A DNA stretch of 64,000 nt, taken from assembly GCA_964020155.1 (NCBI GenBank), contig OZ026566.1, positions 3,769,014 through 3,833,013 of the forward strand, read 5' to 3'. Numbering within the stretch: the stretch's first letter is position 1; each line of letters opens with the position of its first letter. The position numbers and the translations under genes were made by a program. This document shows, piece after piece, positions 36,199 to 49,300 of this stretch. Source of the stretch: Chondrilla cf. caribensis (Eukaryota; Porifera; Demospongiae; Chondrillida; Chondrillidae). The notes beneath the pieces were generated by a model, which made no database searches, had not been told where the DNA came from, and worked only from the letters and a program-made list of their open reading frames with translations.

Positions 36199-37580
36199 AT
36201 GGCTACTACAAAGACTTTGGATTTCAAATCGCCAGAAGAAGAACCGGTGGAGATGTTCACCATTTCTTCTAAAGGAGGACTAGAAGTAGACATTATTTCT
36301 TTCGGAGCAACTATCACGTCGCTGCGAGTGCCAAACAAAAAGCGAGTACAAACTAAACACGTACACTTACATGTCCAACTAGCTCAGCAAGCCTTCAAGT
36401 GGTGTACCAAATTCATACCTCTAATGGGAGATACTTGCTATCGATAGTGGGCAAGCACGGTGTGCGTGATCTGGAAACTGAGTGAAGTGTGTGTGTATCA
36501 ATAGCAGGAGGATGTTTTGTGTGTGCTGGGTACTTGCAATACAAATTGTTTGATGGAATCATGGAATGTACTCATCTGGTTCACTCCTATCCAGAGGTGA
36601 AGGAACAATCAATGTTGTGCTTGGTTACAAAGAACTTAAAGGTTTGTCTGAAGTGGCATCACTGTGGAAAGGCATGATAATATTGTTTGTGTTGGAAATA
36701 TTTAGAATAGCCACATCCCTTCTCATTTTATTGATGTTGCATGGTCCCCTTCTCATTTTATTGATGTTGCATGGTCCCCTTCCCATTTTATTGATGTTGC
36801 ATGGTCCCCTTCCCATTTTATTGATGTTGCATGGTCCCCTTCCCATTTTATTGATTTTGCATGGTCCCAGTCCCATTTTATTGATGTTGCATGGCCCCAG
36901 TCCCATTTTATTGATGTTGCATGGTCCCGTTTCCTTTTCTACAGATTATCTCGCCAACAAAGATTATTTGGGTTGCTCAGTGGGACGGGTGGCAGGACGT
37001 ATAACCAACGGGAAATTCACCCTCAACGGCAAGGAGTATAGCCTGGAGTGTAACAATGGACCCAACCACCTCCATGGTGGCCTTAAAGGGTTCTCTAAGG
37101 TAAGCGCCTCCCTGGAGATCGAGGAGGCAGGACAGCTGAGGTAGTTACACGCAGTCTCATGATACTAGCTGCAGTCAGCACACCTCGTGAGGTGCGTAGT
37201 CTGGGATCTCTGTCGTATGCTTCCCTTTTAAGAAACCATGGCTTAGTACTGTATGTCGGGCATGTGTGCAAGTGACAGTTATAATTGTGTTTGGTTATAC
37301 TGTAAGGTAAGTAGGGTACATTGTTACTGTATGCTGTTCCTTCAAGGTACTCGTGCACTATTGGGAGAGTCATTTAGTCATATAACACTTGGTGGTATAC
37401 AAATGTATGATTATGCTCAATCTCACAATGCACCTGCACAGACTACTGGTGTACATATCCATCTATAGATGAACTGGAAGTGCACTGAAAAGTCCAGTTC
37501 TGCCATCACCCTAGAGCTCACCAGTCCACATGGAGACCAGGGCTACCCTGGAGAAGTGCAGGTCAGTGAACCTTGTGTAA

Positions 37581-37656
<76 letters not shown>

Positions 37657-37666
37657 GTGCGTGCGC

Positions 37667-37707
<41 letters not shown>

Positions 37708-37715
37708 GTGTGTGT

Positions 37716-37770
<55 letters not shown>

Positions 37771-39300
37771 GTGTGTGTGTGTGCTTTACCTGTTTGTAAC
37801 TGAAGTATGTACAATAATGTTGTGTTGTTCCTAACCTCAAGGTCAGCGTCACTTATGAAGTGTCTGAGATGAGTTTGAGCATGACCTACTGTGGCACTTC
37901 TGACATGGACACACCCTTAAACCTCACTAACCACGCCTATTTCAATCTCCATGGCAATGACGATACTGATATTCTGGACCACACACTCACTATGAACGCA
38001 GATAAGAAGCTAGTACTGGATGATCACAACACAGTTACTGGTCAGTGTATGGGAAGGGCTGGATGTAGTGCTGGAGGGGCTGGATGTAGTGCTGGAGGGG
38101 CTGGATGTAGTGCTGATGTATGGGAAGGGCTGGATGTAGTGCTGATGTATGGGAGGGGCTTGATGTAGTGCTGATGTATGGGAGGGGCTGGATGTGGAGC
38201 TGATGTATGGGAAGGGCTGGATGTAGAGCTGATGTATGGGAGGGGCTGGATGTGGAGTTAGTGTATGGGAGGGGCTGGATATAGAGCTGATGTATGGGAG
38301 GGGCTGGATGTGGAGCTGATGTATGGGAGGGGCTGGATATAGAGCTGATGTATGGGAGGGACTGGATGTAGAGCTGATGTATGGGAGGAACTGGATGTAG
38401 TGCTGATGTATGGGAGGGGATGGATGTGGAGATGATGTATTGGGGGCTGGATGTGGAGTTAGTGTATGGGAGGGGCTGGATGTGGAGCTGATGTTGTGTA
38501 ACACGTACAACTGGTTATGCAGTGAAGCAACATGTTATAACAAATACAGAACTAAATGAATTCTCACCAAATTAATTAGTTAATAGAAACAGTTAAGATA
38601 TGTTTTCACATTGGGGAAGTGTGTTCACATAGCAGATGGGAGTACATTCTTCCCTTTGATCCTCCTACTCAACATGCTACATGTACGTTGTACACATGTG
38701 CATGCATTGTACTGCAGTAGAGTGGCTACTGTACAGTTTTGTCATTTGACAGGTGAAATCGTCCCTGTGGAAGACACAGTTTATGATTTCCTCACTCCCC
38801 ATGAGATCGGTGCAAGGATCGGATCTCTGCAGAAGATGCCCAAGAAGGGATACGATGACATCTTTTGTATCGTTAGACCAAGAGACAAGGAGGGGGAGAT
38901 GATCGACACAGCCAAGTATGTACATGTGTGTTTTGTGCAAGTACATACTTAGGTGATGTTGGAGTTCACCCTTGTCTCTGTATTGGTGTGTTGTAGGCTC
39001 AGCAATCCTAAGAATGGGTTGTCACTGAGTGTCAGTACAGACCAGCTCGTGGTGGTGATGTACACCGGGAACTATTTGGACAAGATTCACACGGGAGTCT
39101 GCCTTGAGACACAAAACTACCCGGACAGCGTCAACAGGGTGAGTTGCTTGTTGCAGCCTATCCACCCAACAATGACAGGAGATGTGTTTTACTTGTGTTC
39201 CTGGTGGTCCTCTTTCCAGCCACACTTCCCCTCATGTGTGTTGAAGCCAGATGAGAGGTACTGCAACAAGGCCAAGTGGACCTTCAGCTGGGATAAGTAG
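36199..39300 (+). CDS. GALM: Aldose 1-epimerase (galactose mutarotase)
   Basis: Eight exons: 36199-36341, 36595-36641, 36945-37099, 37469-37561, 37842-38040, 38753-38915, 38997-39138 and 39220-39300. Total 1,023 nt (340 residues; the human protein has 342). It interconverts alpha and beta anomers of galactose and glucose in the cytosol and feeds the Leloir pathway. Family landmarks are VDIISFGATITSL at the N-terminus, VGRVAGRI, HLHGG, the catalytic His region NLTNHAYFNL, GYDDIFCI and the catalytic Glu in CLETQNYPD. The first intron fits only as a GC-AG intron (exon ends AACAAAAA, donor GCGAGT): no GT donor near by gives the required phase. Introns 2 and 5 contain minisatellites and intron 4 a long GT tract. 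Confidence 0.95.
36716..36930. repeat. 30-bp minisatellite in GALM intron 2
   Basis: Seven tandem copies of a unit that reads CCCATTTTATTGATGTTGCA followed by TGGTCCCCTT, with minor substitutions. It ends just before the acceptor at 36,944. Confidence 0.95.
37586..37782. repeat. Compound (GT)n microsatellite in GALM intron 4
   Basis: Nearly 200 bp of GT with GCGTGCGCGC, TTG and GAG interruptions, starting about 25 bp after the donor of exon 37469-37561. Confidence 0.95.
38046..38492. repeat. Minisatellite of about 29 bp in GALM intron 5
   Basis: Roughly fifteen variable copies of GGAGGGGCTGGATGTAGAGC followed by TGATGTATG. The 5' part has a shorter 21-bp variant (GGGGCTGGATGTAGTGCTGGA). Confidence 0.92.
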
Positions 39301-39633
39301 ACACCAACACATACACAGGTCTTGTTAGCAGTATTAAAACTCTAAAAGGTATTTTGTGTAAAGTTTTCTTGACAGAATAACTAAATTCTACTTTCTTTGA
39401 AATATAGTTTTCACAGTTTAAGTACATTGTAGTGTGCTATAATGTTGAAAATGACATAGCATGCCTTCGTGTTAGCAACAAGCCATCTCAAAGTGAACAT
39501 TAACTACGAGTGTCTGAATTCCATTTTATTTCCCATTTTGCTCACAAAAATGGCAGCTTGAGGTCAGACTGGGTCTGTTGACAAGACTATGATGGGAATA
39601 TAATACTTGTGTGAATATTGTACAGAAAATTGT
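39301..39633. other. GALM 3' UTR and spacer before the satellite
   Basis: AT-rich with no canonical AATAAA close to the stop; no other gene recognised. Confidence 0.6.
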
Positions 39634-39706
39634 TGATCACCACAAGGCATATTACACTTATATACATACAAAAGTATATACAAGTGTAATATGCCTTGTG
39701 GTGATC
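39634..39706. repeat. Inverted repeat at the left edge of the satellite array
   Basis: The left arm about 39,635-39,665 (GATCACCACAAGGCATATTA...) is the reverse complement of 39,674-39,706 with one or two changes. The first array unit therefore starts as a palindrome: about 30 bp of satellite is inverted at the junction. Confidence 0.85.
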
Positions 39707-42700
39707 ACCTGAGCAATTGGACAATTCTTTGCTGGTCACCAAGGGCTAGCCAGGGTCCATGCTAAACTCACCAACACAATTTGGGAAGAATTGAGATTGT
39801 CCTGAGTGCGCTATAAGCCTCGTGGTGACAAGCAAAAAATGTCATTTTTTTGGCTTGTCACCACGGCCTCTCCTGTGTGCGCGTGATGCATCATAAGTCA
39901 AATATGAATGCACAGACACACTCCTGGACCTAGTACGGACCTTCTGATAACAAAAAAGATGCATTTTGATGTCGACCAAAAATTTCCCCATTGCCCATAT
40001 ACCACATATAATAAAATGTATGTACTTTTGTGTGTATATAAGTGTAATATGCCTTGTGGTGATCACCTGAGCAATTGGACAATTCTTTGCTGGTCACCAA
40101 GGGCTAGCCAGGATCCGTGCTAAACTCACCAACACAATTTGGGAAGAATTGAGATTGTCCTGAGTGCTCTATAAGCCTCGTGGTGACAAGCAAAAAATGT
40201 CATTTTTTTGGCTTGTCACCACGGCCTCTCCTGTGTGCGCGTGATGCATCATAGGTCAAATCCGAATGCACAGACACACTCCTGGACCTAGTACAGACCT
40301 TCTGATAACAAAAAAGATGCATTTTGATGTGGACAAAAAATTCTCTCCAGTGCACATATACCACATATAATTAAATGTATGTACTTTTGTGTGTATATAA
40401 GTATAATATGCCTTGTGGTGATCACCTGAGCAATTGGACAATTCTTTGCTGGTCACCAAGGGCTAGCCAGTGTCCGTGCTAAACTCACCAACACAATTTG
40501 GGAAGAATTGAGATTGTCCTGAGTGCTCTATAAGCCTCGTGGTGACAAGCAAAAAAATGTCATTTTTTTGGCTTGTCACCACGGCCTCTCCTGTGTGCGC
40601 GTGATGCATCATAGGTCAAATATGAATGCACAGACACACTCCTGGACCTAGTACGGACCTTCTGATAACAAAAAAGATGCATTTTGATGTGGACAAAAAA
40701 TTTCCCCATTGCCCATATACCACATATAATAAAATGTATGTACTTTTGTGTGTATATAAGTATAATATGCCTTGTGGTGATCACCTGAGCAATTTGGACA
40801 TTTCTTTGCTGGTCACCAAGGGATAGCCAGCGTCCGCGCTAAACTCACCAACACAATTTGGGAAGAATTGAGATTGTCCTGAGTGCTCTATAAGCCTCAT
40901 GGTGACAAGCAAAAAATGTCATTTTTTTGGCTTGTCACCACGGCCTCTCCTGTGTGCACGTGATGCATCATAAGTCAAATATGAATGCACAGACACACTC
41001 CTGGACCTAGTACGGACCTTCTGATAACAAAAAAGATGCATTTTGATGTGGACCAAAAATTTCCCCATTGCCCATATACCACATATAATAAAATGTATGT
41101 ACTTTTGTGTGTATATAAGTGTAATATGCCTTGTGGTGATCACCTGAGCAATTGGACAATTCTTTGCTGGTCACCAAGGGCTAGCCAGTGTCCGTGCTAA
41201 ACTCACCAACACAATTTGGGAAGAATTGAGATTGTCCTGAGTGCTCTATAAGCCTCGTGGTGACAAGCAAAAAAATGTCATTTTTTTGGCTTGTCACCAC
41301 GGCCTCTCCTGTGTGCACGTGATGCATCATAAGTCAAATATGAATGCACAGACACACTCCTGGACCTAGTACGGACCTTCTGATAACAAAAAAGATGCAT
41401 TTTGATGTCGACCAAAAATTTCCCCATTGCCCATATACCACATATAATAAAATGTATGTACTTTTGTGTGTATATAAGTGTAATATGCCTTGTGGTGATC
41501 ACCTGAGCAATTGGACAATTCTTTGCTGGTCACCAAGGGCTAGCCAGTGTCCGTGCTAAACTCACCAACACAATTTGGGAAGAATTGAGATTGTCCTGAG
41601 TGCTCTATAAGCCTCGTGGTGACAAGCAAAAAATGTCATTTTTTTGGCTTGTCACCACGGCCTCTCCTGTGTGCGCGTGATGCATCATAGGTCAAATATG
41701 AATGCACAGACACACTCCTGGACCTAGTACGGACCTTCTGATACCAAAAAGGATGCATTTTGATGTGCACGAAAAATTTCCCCATTGCCCATATACCACA
41801 TATAATTAAATGTATGTACTTTTGTGTGTATATAAGTGTAATATGCCTTGTGGTGATCACCTGAGCAATTGGACAATTCTTTGCTGGTCACCAAGGGCTA
41901 GCCAGTGTCCGTGCTAAACTCACCAACACAATTTGGGAAGAATTGAGATTGTCCTGAGTGCGCTATAAGCCTCGTGGTGACAAGCAAAAAATGTCATTTT
42001 TTTGGCTTGTCACCACGGCCTCTCCTGTGTGCGCGTGATGCATCATAAGTCAAATATGAATGCACAGACACACTCCTGGACCTAGTACGGACCTTCTGAT
42101 AACAAAAAAGATGCATTTTGATGTCGACCAAAAATTTCCCCATTGCCCATATACCACATATAATAAAATGTATGTACTTTTGTGTGTATATAAGTGTAAT
42201 ATGCCTTGTGGTGATCACCTGAGCAATTGGACAATTCTTTGCTGGTCACCAAGGGCTAGCCAGTGTCCGTGCTAAACTCACCAACACAATTTGGGAAGAA
42301 TTGAGATTGTCCTGAGTGCTCTATAAGCCTCGTGGTGACAAGCAAAAAAATGTCATTTTTTTGGCTTGTCACCACGGCCTCTCCTGTGTGCGCGTGATGC
42401 ATCATAGGTCAAATATGAATGCACAGACACACTCCTGGACCTAGTACGGACCTTCTGATAACAAAAAAGATGCATTTTGATGTGGACAAAAAATTTCCCC
42501 ATTGCCCATATACCACATATAATAAAATGTATGTACTTTTGTGTGTATATAAGTATAATATGCCTTGTGGTGATCACCTGAGCAATTTGGACATTTCTTT
42601 GCTGGTCACCAAGGGATAGCCAGCGTCCGCGCTAAACTCACCAACACAATTTGGGAAGAATTGAGATTGTCCTGAGTGCTCTATAAGCCTCATGGTGACA

Positions 42701-45415
42701 AGCAAAAAATGTCATTTTTTTGGCTTGTCACCACGGCCTCTCCTGTGTGCACGTGATGCATCATAAGTCAAATATGAATGCACAGACACACTCCTGGACC
42801 TAGTACGGACCTTCTGATAACAAAAAAGATGCATTTTGATGTCGACCAAAAATTTCCCCATTGCCCATATACCACATATAATAAAATGTATGTACTTTTG
42901 TGTGTATATAAGTGTAATATGCCTTGTGGTGATCACCTGAGCAATTGGACAATTCTTTGCTGGTCACCAAGGGCTAGCCAGTGTCCGTGCTAAACTCACC
43001 AACACAATTTGGGAAGAATTGAGATTGTCCTGAGTGCTCTATAAGCCTCGTGGTGACAAGCAAAAAAATGTCATTTTTTTGGCTTGTCACCACGGCCTCT
43101 CCTGTGTGCACGTGATGCATCATAAGTCAAATATGAATGCACAGACACACTCCTGGACCTAGTACGGACCTTCTGATAACAAAAAAGATGCATTTTGATG
43201 TCGACCAAAAATTTCCCCATTGCCCATATACCACATATAATAAAATGTATGTACTTTTGTGTGTATATAAGTGTAATATGCCTTGTGGTGATCACCTGAG
43301 CAATTGGACAATTCTTTGCTGGTCACCAAGGGCTAGCCAGTGTCCGTGCTAAACTCACCAACACAATTTGGGAAGAATTGAGATTGTCCTGAGTGCTCTA
43401 TAAGCCTCGTGGTGACAAGCAAAAAATGTCATTTTTTTGGCTTGTCACCACGGCCTCTCCTGTGTGCGCGTGATGCATCATAGGTCAAATATGAATGCAC
43501 AGACACACTCCTGGACCTAGTACGGACCTTCTGATACCAAAAAGGATGCATTTTGATGTGCACGAAAAATTTCCCCATTGCCCATATACCACATATAATA
43601 AAATGTATGTACTTTTGTGTGTATATAAGTGTAATATGCCTTGTGGTGATCACCTGAGCAATTGGACAATTCTTTGCTGGTCACCAAGGGCTAGCCAGGA
43701 TCCGTGCTAAACTCACCAACACAATTTGGGAAGAATTGAGATTGTCCTGAGTGCTCTATAAGCCTCGTGGTGACAAGCAAAAAAATGTCATTTTTTTGGC
43801 TTGTCACCACGGCCTCTCCTGTGTGCGCGTGATGCATCATAGGTCAAATCCGAATGCACAGACACACTCCTGGACCTAGTACGGACCTTCTGATAACAAA
43901 AAAGATGCATTTTGATGTGGACAAAAATTCTCTCCAGTGCACATATACCACATATAATTAAATGTATGTACTTTTGTGTGTATATAAGTATAATATGCCT
44001 TGTGGTGATCACCTGAGCAATTGGACAATTCTTTGCTGGTCACCAAGGGCTAGCCAGTGTCCGTGCTAAACTCACCAACACAATTTGGGAAGAATTGAGA
44101 TTGTCCTGAGTGCTCTATAAGCCTCGTGGTGACAAGCAAAAAATGTCATTTTTTTGGCTTGTCACCACGGCCTCTCCTGTGTGCGCGTGATGCATCATAG
44201 GTCAAATATGAATGCACAGACACACTCCTGGACCTAGTATGGACCTTCTGATAACAAAACGGATGTATTTTGATCTGGACAAAAAATTTCCCCATTGCCC
44301 ATATACCACATATAATAAAATGTATGTACTTTTGTGTGTATATAAGTATAATATGCCTTGTGGTGATCACCTGAGCAATTGGACAATTCTTTGCTGGTCA
44401 CCAAGGGCTAGCCAGTGTCCGTGCTAAACTCACCAACACAATTTGGGAAGAATTGAGATTGTCCTGAGTGCTCTATAAGCCTCGTGGTGACAAGCAAAAA
44501 TATGTCATTTTTTTGGCTTGTCACCACGGCCTCTCCTGTGTGCATGTGATGCATCATAAGTCAAATATGAATGCACAGACACACTCCTGGACCTAGTACG
44601 GACCTTCTGATAACAAAAAAAGATGCATTTTGATGTCGACCAAAAATTCTCCCCATTGCCCATATACCACATATAATAAAATGTATGTACTTTTGTGTGT
44701 ATATAAGTATAATATGCCTTGTGGTGATCACCTGAGCAATTGGACATTTCTTTGCTGGTCACCAAGGGCTAGCCAGTGTCCGTGCTAAACTCACCAACAC
44801 AATTTGGGAAGAATTGAGATTGTCCTGAGTGCTCTATAAGCCTCGTGGTGACAAGCAAAAAATGTCATTTTTTTGGCTTGTCACCACGGCCTCTCCTGTG
44901 TGCGCGTGATGCATCATAGGTCAAATATGAATGCACAGACACACTCCTGGACCTAGTACGGACCTTCTGATAACAAAAAAGATGCATTTTGATGTCGACC
45001 AAAAATTCTCCCCATTGCCCATATACCACATATAATTAAATGTATGTACTTTTGTGTGTATGTAAGTATAATATGCCTTGTGGTGATCACCTGAGCAATT
45101 GGACAATTCTTTGCTGGTCACCAAGGGCTAGCCAGGATCCGTGCCAAACTCACCAACACAATTTGGGAAGAATTGAGATTGTCCTGAGTGCGCTATAAGC
45201 CTCGTGGTGACAAGCAAAAAATGTCATTTTTTGGCTTGTCACCACGGCCTCTCCTGTGTGCACGTGATGCATCATAGGTCAAATCCAAATGCACAGACAC
45301 ACTCCTGGACCTAGTACGGACCTTCTGATAACAAAAAAGATGCATTTTGATGTCGACCAAAAATTCTCCCCAGTGCCCATATGCCATATATAATAAAATG
45401 TATATACTTTGTTTG
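39674..45415. repeat. Satellite array, 16 units of about 359 bp
   Basis: The landmark CATTTTTTTGGCTTGTCACC recurs at 39,843, 40,201, 40,561, 40,919, 41,278, 41,637, 41,995, 42,354, 42,713, 43,072, 43,430, 43,789, 44,147, 44,506, 44,864 and (with one T fewer) about 45,224. The spacing is 357 to 360 bp and the units are nearly identical. Each contains a near-perfect hairpin of about 23 bp per arm: CGTGGTGACAAGCAAAAAAT against ATTTTTTTGGCTTGTCACCA. Units 3-6 share private variants with units 8-11, indicating a five-unit higher-order period of about 1,793 bp. Short ORFs of 66 to 75 codons repeat in every unit on both strands but look incidental. The array lies between GALM and GCHFR. Confidence 0.97.
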
Positions 45416-45671
45416 TACAATAATTAATCTATATGTGGTTAATTGTAGCAAATCTCAATTGAGATCACCATGTATCCTAACTTATTATTACTATTATTAG
45501 TGTTAATTATTATTATTATGATTATAATATTTTTTTCTATTATTATTATTAATTTTATTGTTGCTTATATTAAAAAAAATTGTAGCAAATAAATGATAAA
45601 TAGACTTTTCTATTAATTTACTAAGTATTACCATGTTTTTAAAATTCTGAAAAAAATGTCAGTCCTGACAG
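45416..45671. other. AT-rich spacer right of the satellite
   Basis: Very AT-rich with (ATT)n-like runs at 45,483-45,560. It includes the probable 3' UTR of GCHFR. Confidence 0.65.
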
Positions 45672-46256
45672 TCATGAGTCTTTTGGCTTGTGCAGTGTCC
45701 ACACACAGGTCTGCCCCACCCCCGTGATCCCCAGTACCTTGTACCCCATGTCCTCCAACTTGTTCAACACCACCCTTGGTACATCGGGTGTTCGCCATTC
45801 CTTGCTACATAGAGTATAGTACATGCTCACTTTACATATACCATAGATAATCTATATACACACATGTACAACCATCACATACACACATGTACAAACATCA
45901 CATACACACATGTACAAACATCACATACACACATGTACAAACATCACATACACACATGTACAAACATCACATACACACATGTAAGCATATAGTTTGTCAT
46001 GCCATGTATTGCCAAAAGCTGATGAAGACGACACAGGGTCACAAGTAGCTCACAAGTTGTTCCCTGGCTGCTGAGATAACTTGCACCCGAGTGCTTCCAT
46101 TATGTGGCGGTCAGCCAACTCATCACCACAGATGGTCGGACCATTCTCCTGTGACAAGAAAAAAGCACCGAACAGACTACGTGGAAGTGTCCATCGAAGA
46201 CCACAGAACACCTAACTTACAAGCCTTATTTGCGTGCTGATCAACAAGTACGGCAT
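45672..46256 (-). CDS. GCHFR: GTP cyclohydrolase I feedback regulatory protein
   Basis: Three exons on the minus strand: 46256-46221, 46148-46054 and 45804-45672. They sum to 264 nt and encode 87 residues (human GFRP has 84). The N-terminus MPYLLISTQIR matches the family almost exactly. It is followed by ENGPTICGDE, GNNFKEW and the C-terminal RVVLNKLEDMGYKVLGITG then VGQTCVWTLHK. The protein binds GTP cyclohydrolase I and mediates inhibition by tetrahydrobiopterin and stimulation by phenylalanine; all introns are in the phases expected from the joined frame. The second intron carries a 22-bp minisatellite. The gene diverges from RMDN with 136 bp between start codons. Confidence 0.95.
45857..45982. 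repeat. 22-bp minisatellite in GCHFR intron 2
   Basis: About five copies of CATCACATACACACATGTACAA(A). Confidence 0.95.
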
Positions 46257-46392
46257 TGCAGAGGTAATTGCGAATGAGTCAATACCTGTGTTTACAAAGA
46301 GGCGTGTCCGTGGAGTAAAATGGCCGCTGTATCCCGTTCAAAAACATTAACATCGAATCAGTTGTAATTGCATAGCGCTAGCTGTGTGTACA
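46257..46392. promoter_or_regulatory. 136-bp bidirectional promoter region between GCHFR and RMDN
   Basis: Two divergent start codons flank it. No TATA box is evident. Confidence 0.65.
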
Positions 46393-49300
46393 ATGAACTC
46401 CACAACTGCGTGTGTGTCGCTTGGCGTTCTGGCGGGGATAGGGGCAGGAGGAGCTCTTGGGTACCTCGTCGCTATGTGGAGCAAGAAAGCTAGCCGAACA
46501 GAACAGTCGGTGCAATCCACTCTGGACTCAATTCGAGTAGAAATTAACGGCCTCCGCCAGCTGCTCATAGAAACAAAAGGTGAACTAGAAAAACTACAGG
46601 TGCTGTTTAGTACGGAGTATAATAGTACTCCACGAGCAGTCGACACTGAGTCGGAGTACCTCTCTACGTACGAATCTCCCGGCGAAGACGAGGAAGACTT
46701 CTACGACCTTCCCGCCGACACACCGGAGACAACTGAAAGGTGACTCACATCCTCATTATTCACTCATTCCACAACTTTTTAAAGCTTTGTCGCGTTAAAA
46801 TCAGTTCTTTTTTTCAACTATACCCTGTGTGTGTAATTTCCTCTCATGTTAGTTTACCTTTTGTAGTTCATTTCGTTTCATGAAAAATAGAGGAAAATTA
46901 CACTCTCGATTAACCAGTATGACCACCAACACTGCATACTGCGAACGACTGAATGAATTTGCATGTTTGCACGATTTTGTTGTATAACACGTCTACAGCT
47001 CTCCGCCCTGGGATAGCCTTGCTGTATTCGAATCCCCATACACCTCCCTACATACACATGCTGCAGTATGTAGTACACCCATTGTACATACAGGCACAGG
47101 TGATACGTAAAACAGTTATTACTATCATTTATATTATTGAGTTTGCTATTATAATCATTGTGCATACTAACAGTGACATCAAGGAGCCGAAAACAGAGTT
47201 GGACGTGATACTCAAGGAATCTGACGATCTGAGTAAGACTACCCTTGAGAAGGAGGATGTTTGTGACCAGATTGTGACAAGGCTTGCTTCTGCCTCTGAA
47301 AAGGTTTGACCTGTGACCAGATGTGTTCACACCATATCGCATAGGTTGTGCTCAGGAAACCCCCTACCACTCAGCCACAGGCATAGATGTTGAAAATAGA
47401 TACATATTATGCCCACAGTGTATACAGTACATACGTATTATAGTGTCTACAGTGTATACAGTACATACGTATTATAGTATGTACAATGTATACAGCACAT
47501 ATAATAGTGTCTGCAATGTATACAGCACATATAATAGTGTCTGCAATGTATACAGCACATATAATAGTGTCTGCAATGTATACAGTACATACAGTGCCTA
47601 GAATGTACATAGTGCTGTATATATAGTATCCACAGTATGTGCATAGTCTACAATACGTGATTTTGTTGTGTAGTTTCCAGCAAACGCCGGGGTGCTGTGG
47701 AGACTCACTCGTGCCTACTTCCACAAGAGTTTATTCAGTAAAGGAAGACAAGAAGGAGAGGAAGAGAAACAATATCTATTACAAGGTACATTGCTGTGTA
47801 TCGTTGACAGTCAATTCATTCATGTGATGGGAAGAAATGGAGAACAGATCAGTGTACCCATGAGGTTGTGTTGAATGTACAGCATAGCAGTATGTACATG
47901 TGGGAGAATACAAGTTCTGCTTGCGTGAAAGTTAGAATGTGGTGTGCCTGGGACATATTGGGTACAGTTACTAGTCCTCCGTCATCCCGTGTGTGACTTG
48001 CACCATCTGCTAGGAGAGAGCACTGCCTCACAGGCTCTCCTTGTCCAAGAAGACTGTTGGCAGGTTCACAAGTGGCTGGCTATTGTGATTGGATCCTCCA
48101 TAAAATTCCTTGGCACGAATGAGAAGATTGTGAAAGGGAACGAATACAAGGTATACAGGTTATAGTGAGCGTTGTGCACTGTCCTACTGGTGTCAGGACA
48201 GCTTTGTGATATATATAATCATATTTATTTGGTAAAATGGTCATGAAGTCCAGTGCACTTCAATCGCACAAATCCGATGTTAACTGACCATTGCATGTAA
48301 TTGTACAATGCCTGACATCACTTGTGTACATGTTACATTATTAGTGAATAGAAATAGGACCATGCCAAATAGGACCATCTTCCCAAAACCTGTATGACAG
48401 GTGTGTACCACAATTGTGGAACACTAAATATTGCATTATATATTGTTATTGGTCACAGAGATGGTGTATTCGTTGTGTGCAAAAGCTGTAGTCTCAACAG
48501 TGTGACATGACGTGTCATTGACAATGATGCATGTGAAGGCTGATTCCACTGTGTACCATGTGCAATGTATGCATATACAAGCACTGCATATTGTCATTCG
48601 TTGGTCACTCTACTTGCTGTGTGTTCTGTGACTTCTATAGAAACACATCGACAGAGCTATTGAGCTCAACCCAAGTGAACCCAATCTTCATTTCTTCCTC
48701 GGGATGTGGTATTTTGAGGTGAGAAGGCTTCCTATTGGCATACTGCACTCAAGTAATTGTACTATAGGTACACTATATGAACAGTACATTATCCACACTG
48801 TACATACAGACCATGATATCGGGATATGTTTTGTACTGCCAAAGGTGTACCTATGAATGTGCAGTATATGTGTACACGTCCTGTATCGTGTGAATATCAG
48901 CCTCAAATCTTGCCTCCTACGTACGTACTTTATCTTATCCTCCTCCAATGTTCTGCTATTGTAATCTGTACTTGTTATTTCATCTAAATGTATATGTACT
49001 GTGCTACTGAATGTCCTCTATATAAGTACATTTGTGTAAAGAGTGTTTGTTAGACTAATAGAATCTTTTGGACCGATAACACAAATCAGGTAACAATAGT
49101 TAATTTGTATTAATTATTTCAGATTTTCTACTCATTCTTACAATACAGCATATCCAACAACTCCACACACTGTGTAGTATTTTGAGGAGCATGCCTTAAT
49201 TTAATGTCGCATTTTCTCCAGGTGGCCTCCCTATCGTGGTTTGAACGGAAGGCAGCCAGTATGATCTACAGCTCTGTACCTACAGCAACGTACCAAGAGT

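Noticed and set aside
36716..36930. Regular 30-bp repeats that could suggest a CRISPR array
   Set aside because: No spacers: the units abut directly. It is an intronic minisatellite in an animal gene.
39842..45420. Repeated 66-75-codon ORFs on both strands of the satellite
   Set aside because: Each is one satellite unit read once. No domain, no start context and no splice continuity; they recur only because the unit recurs.
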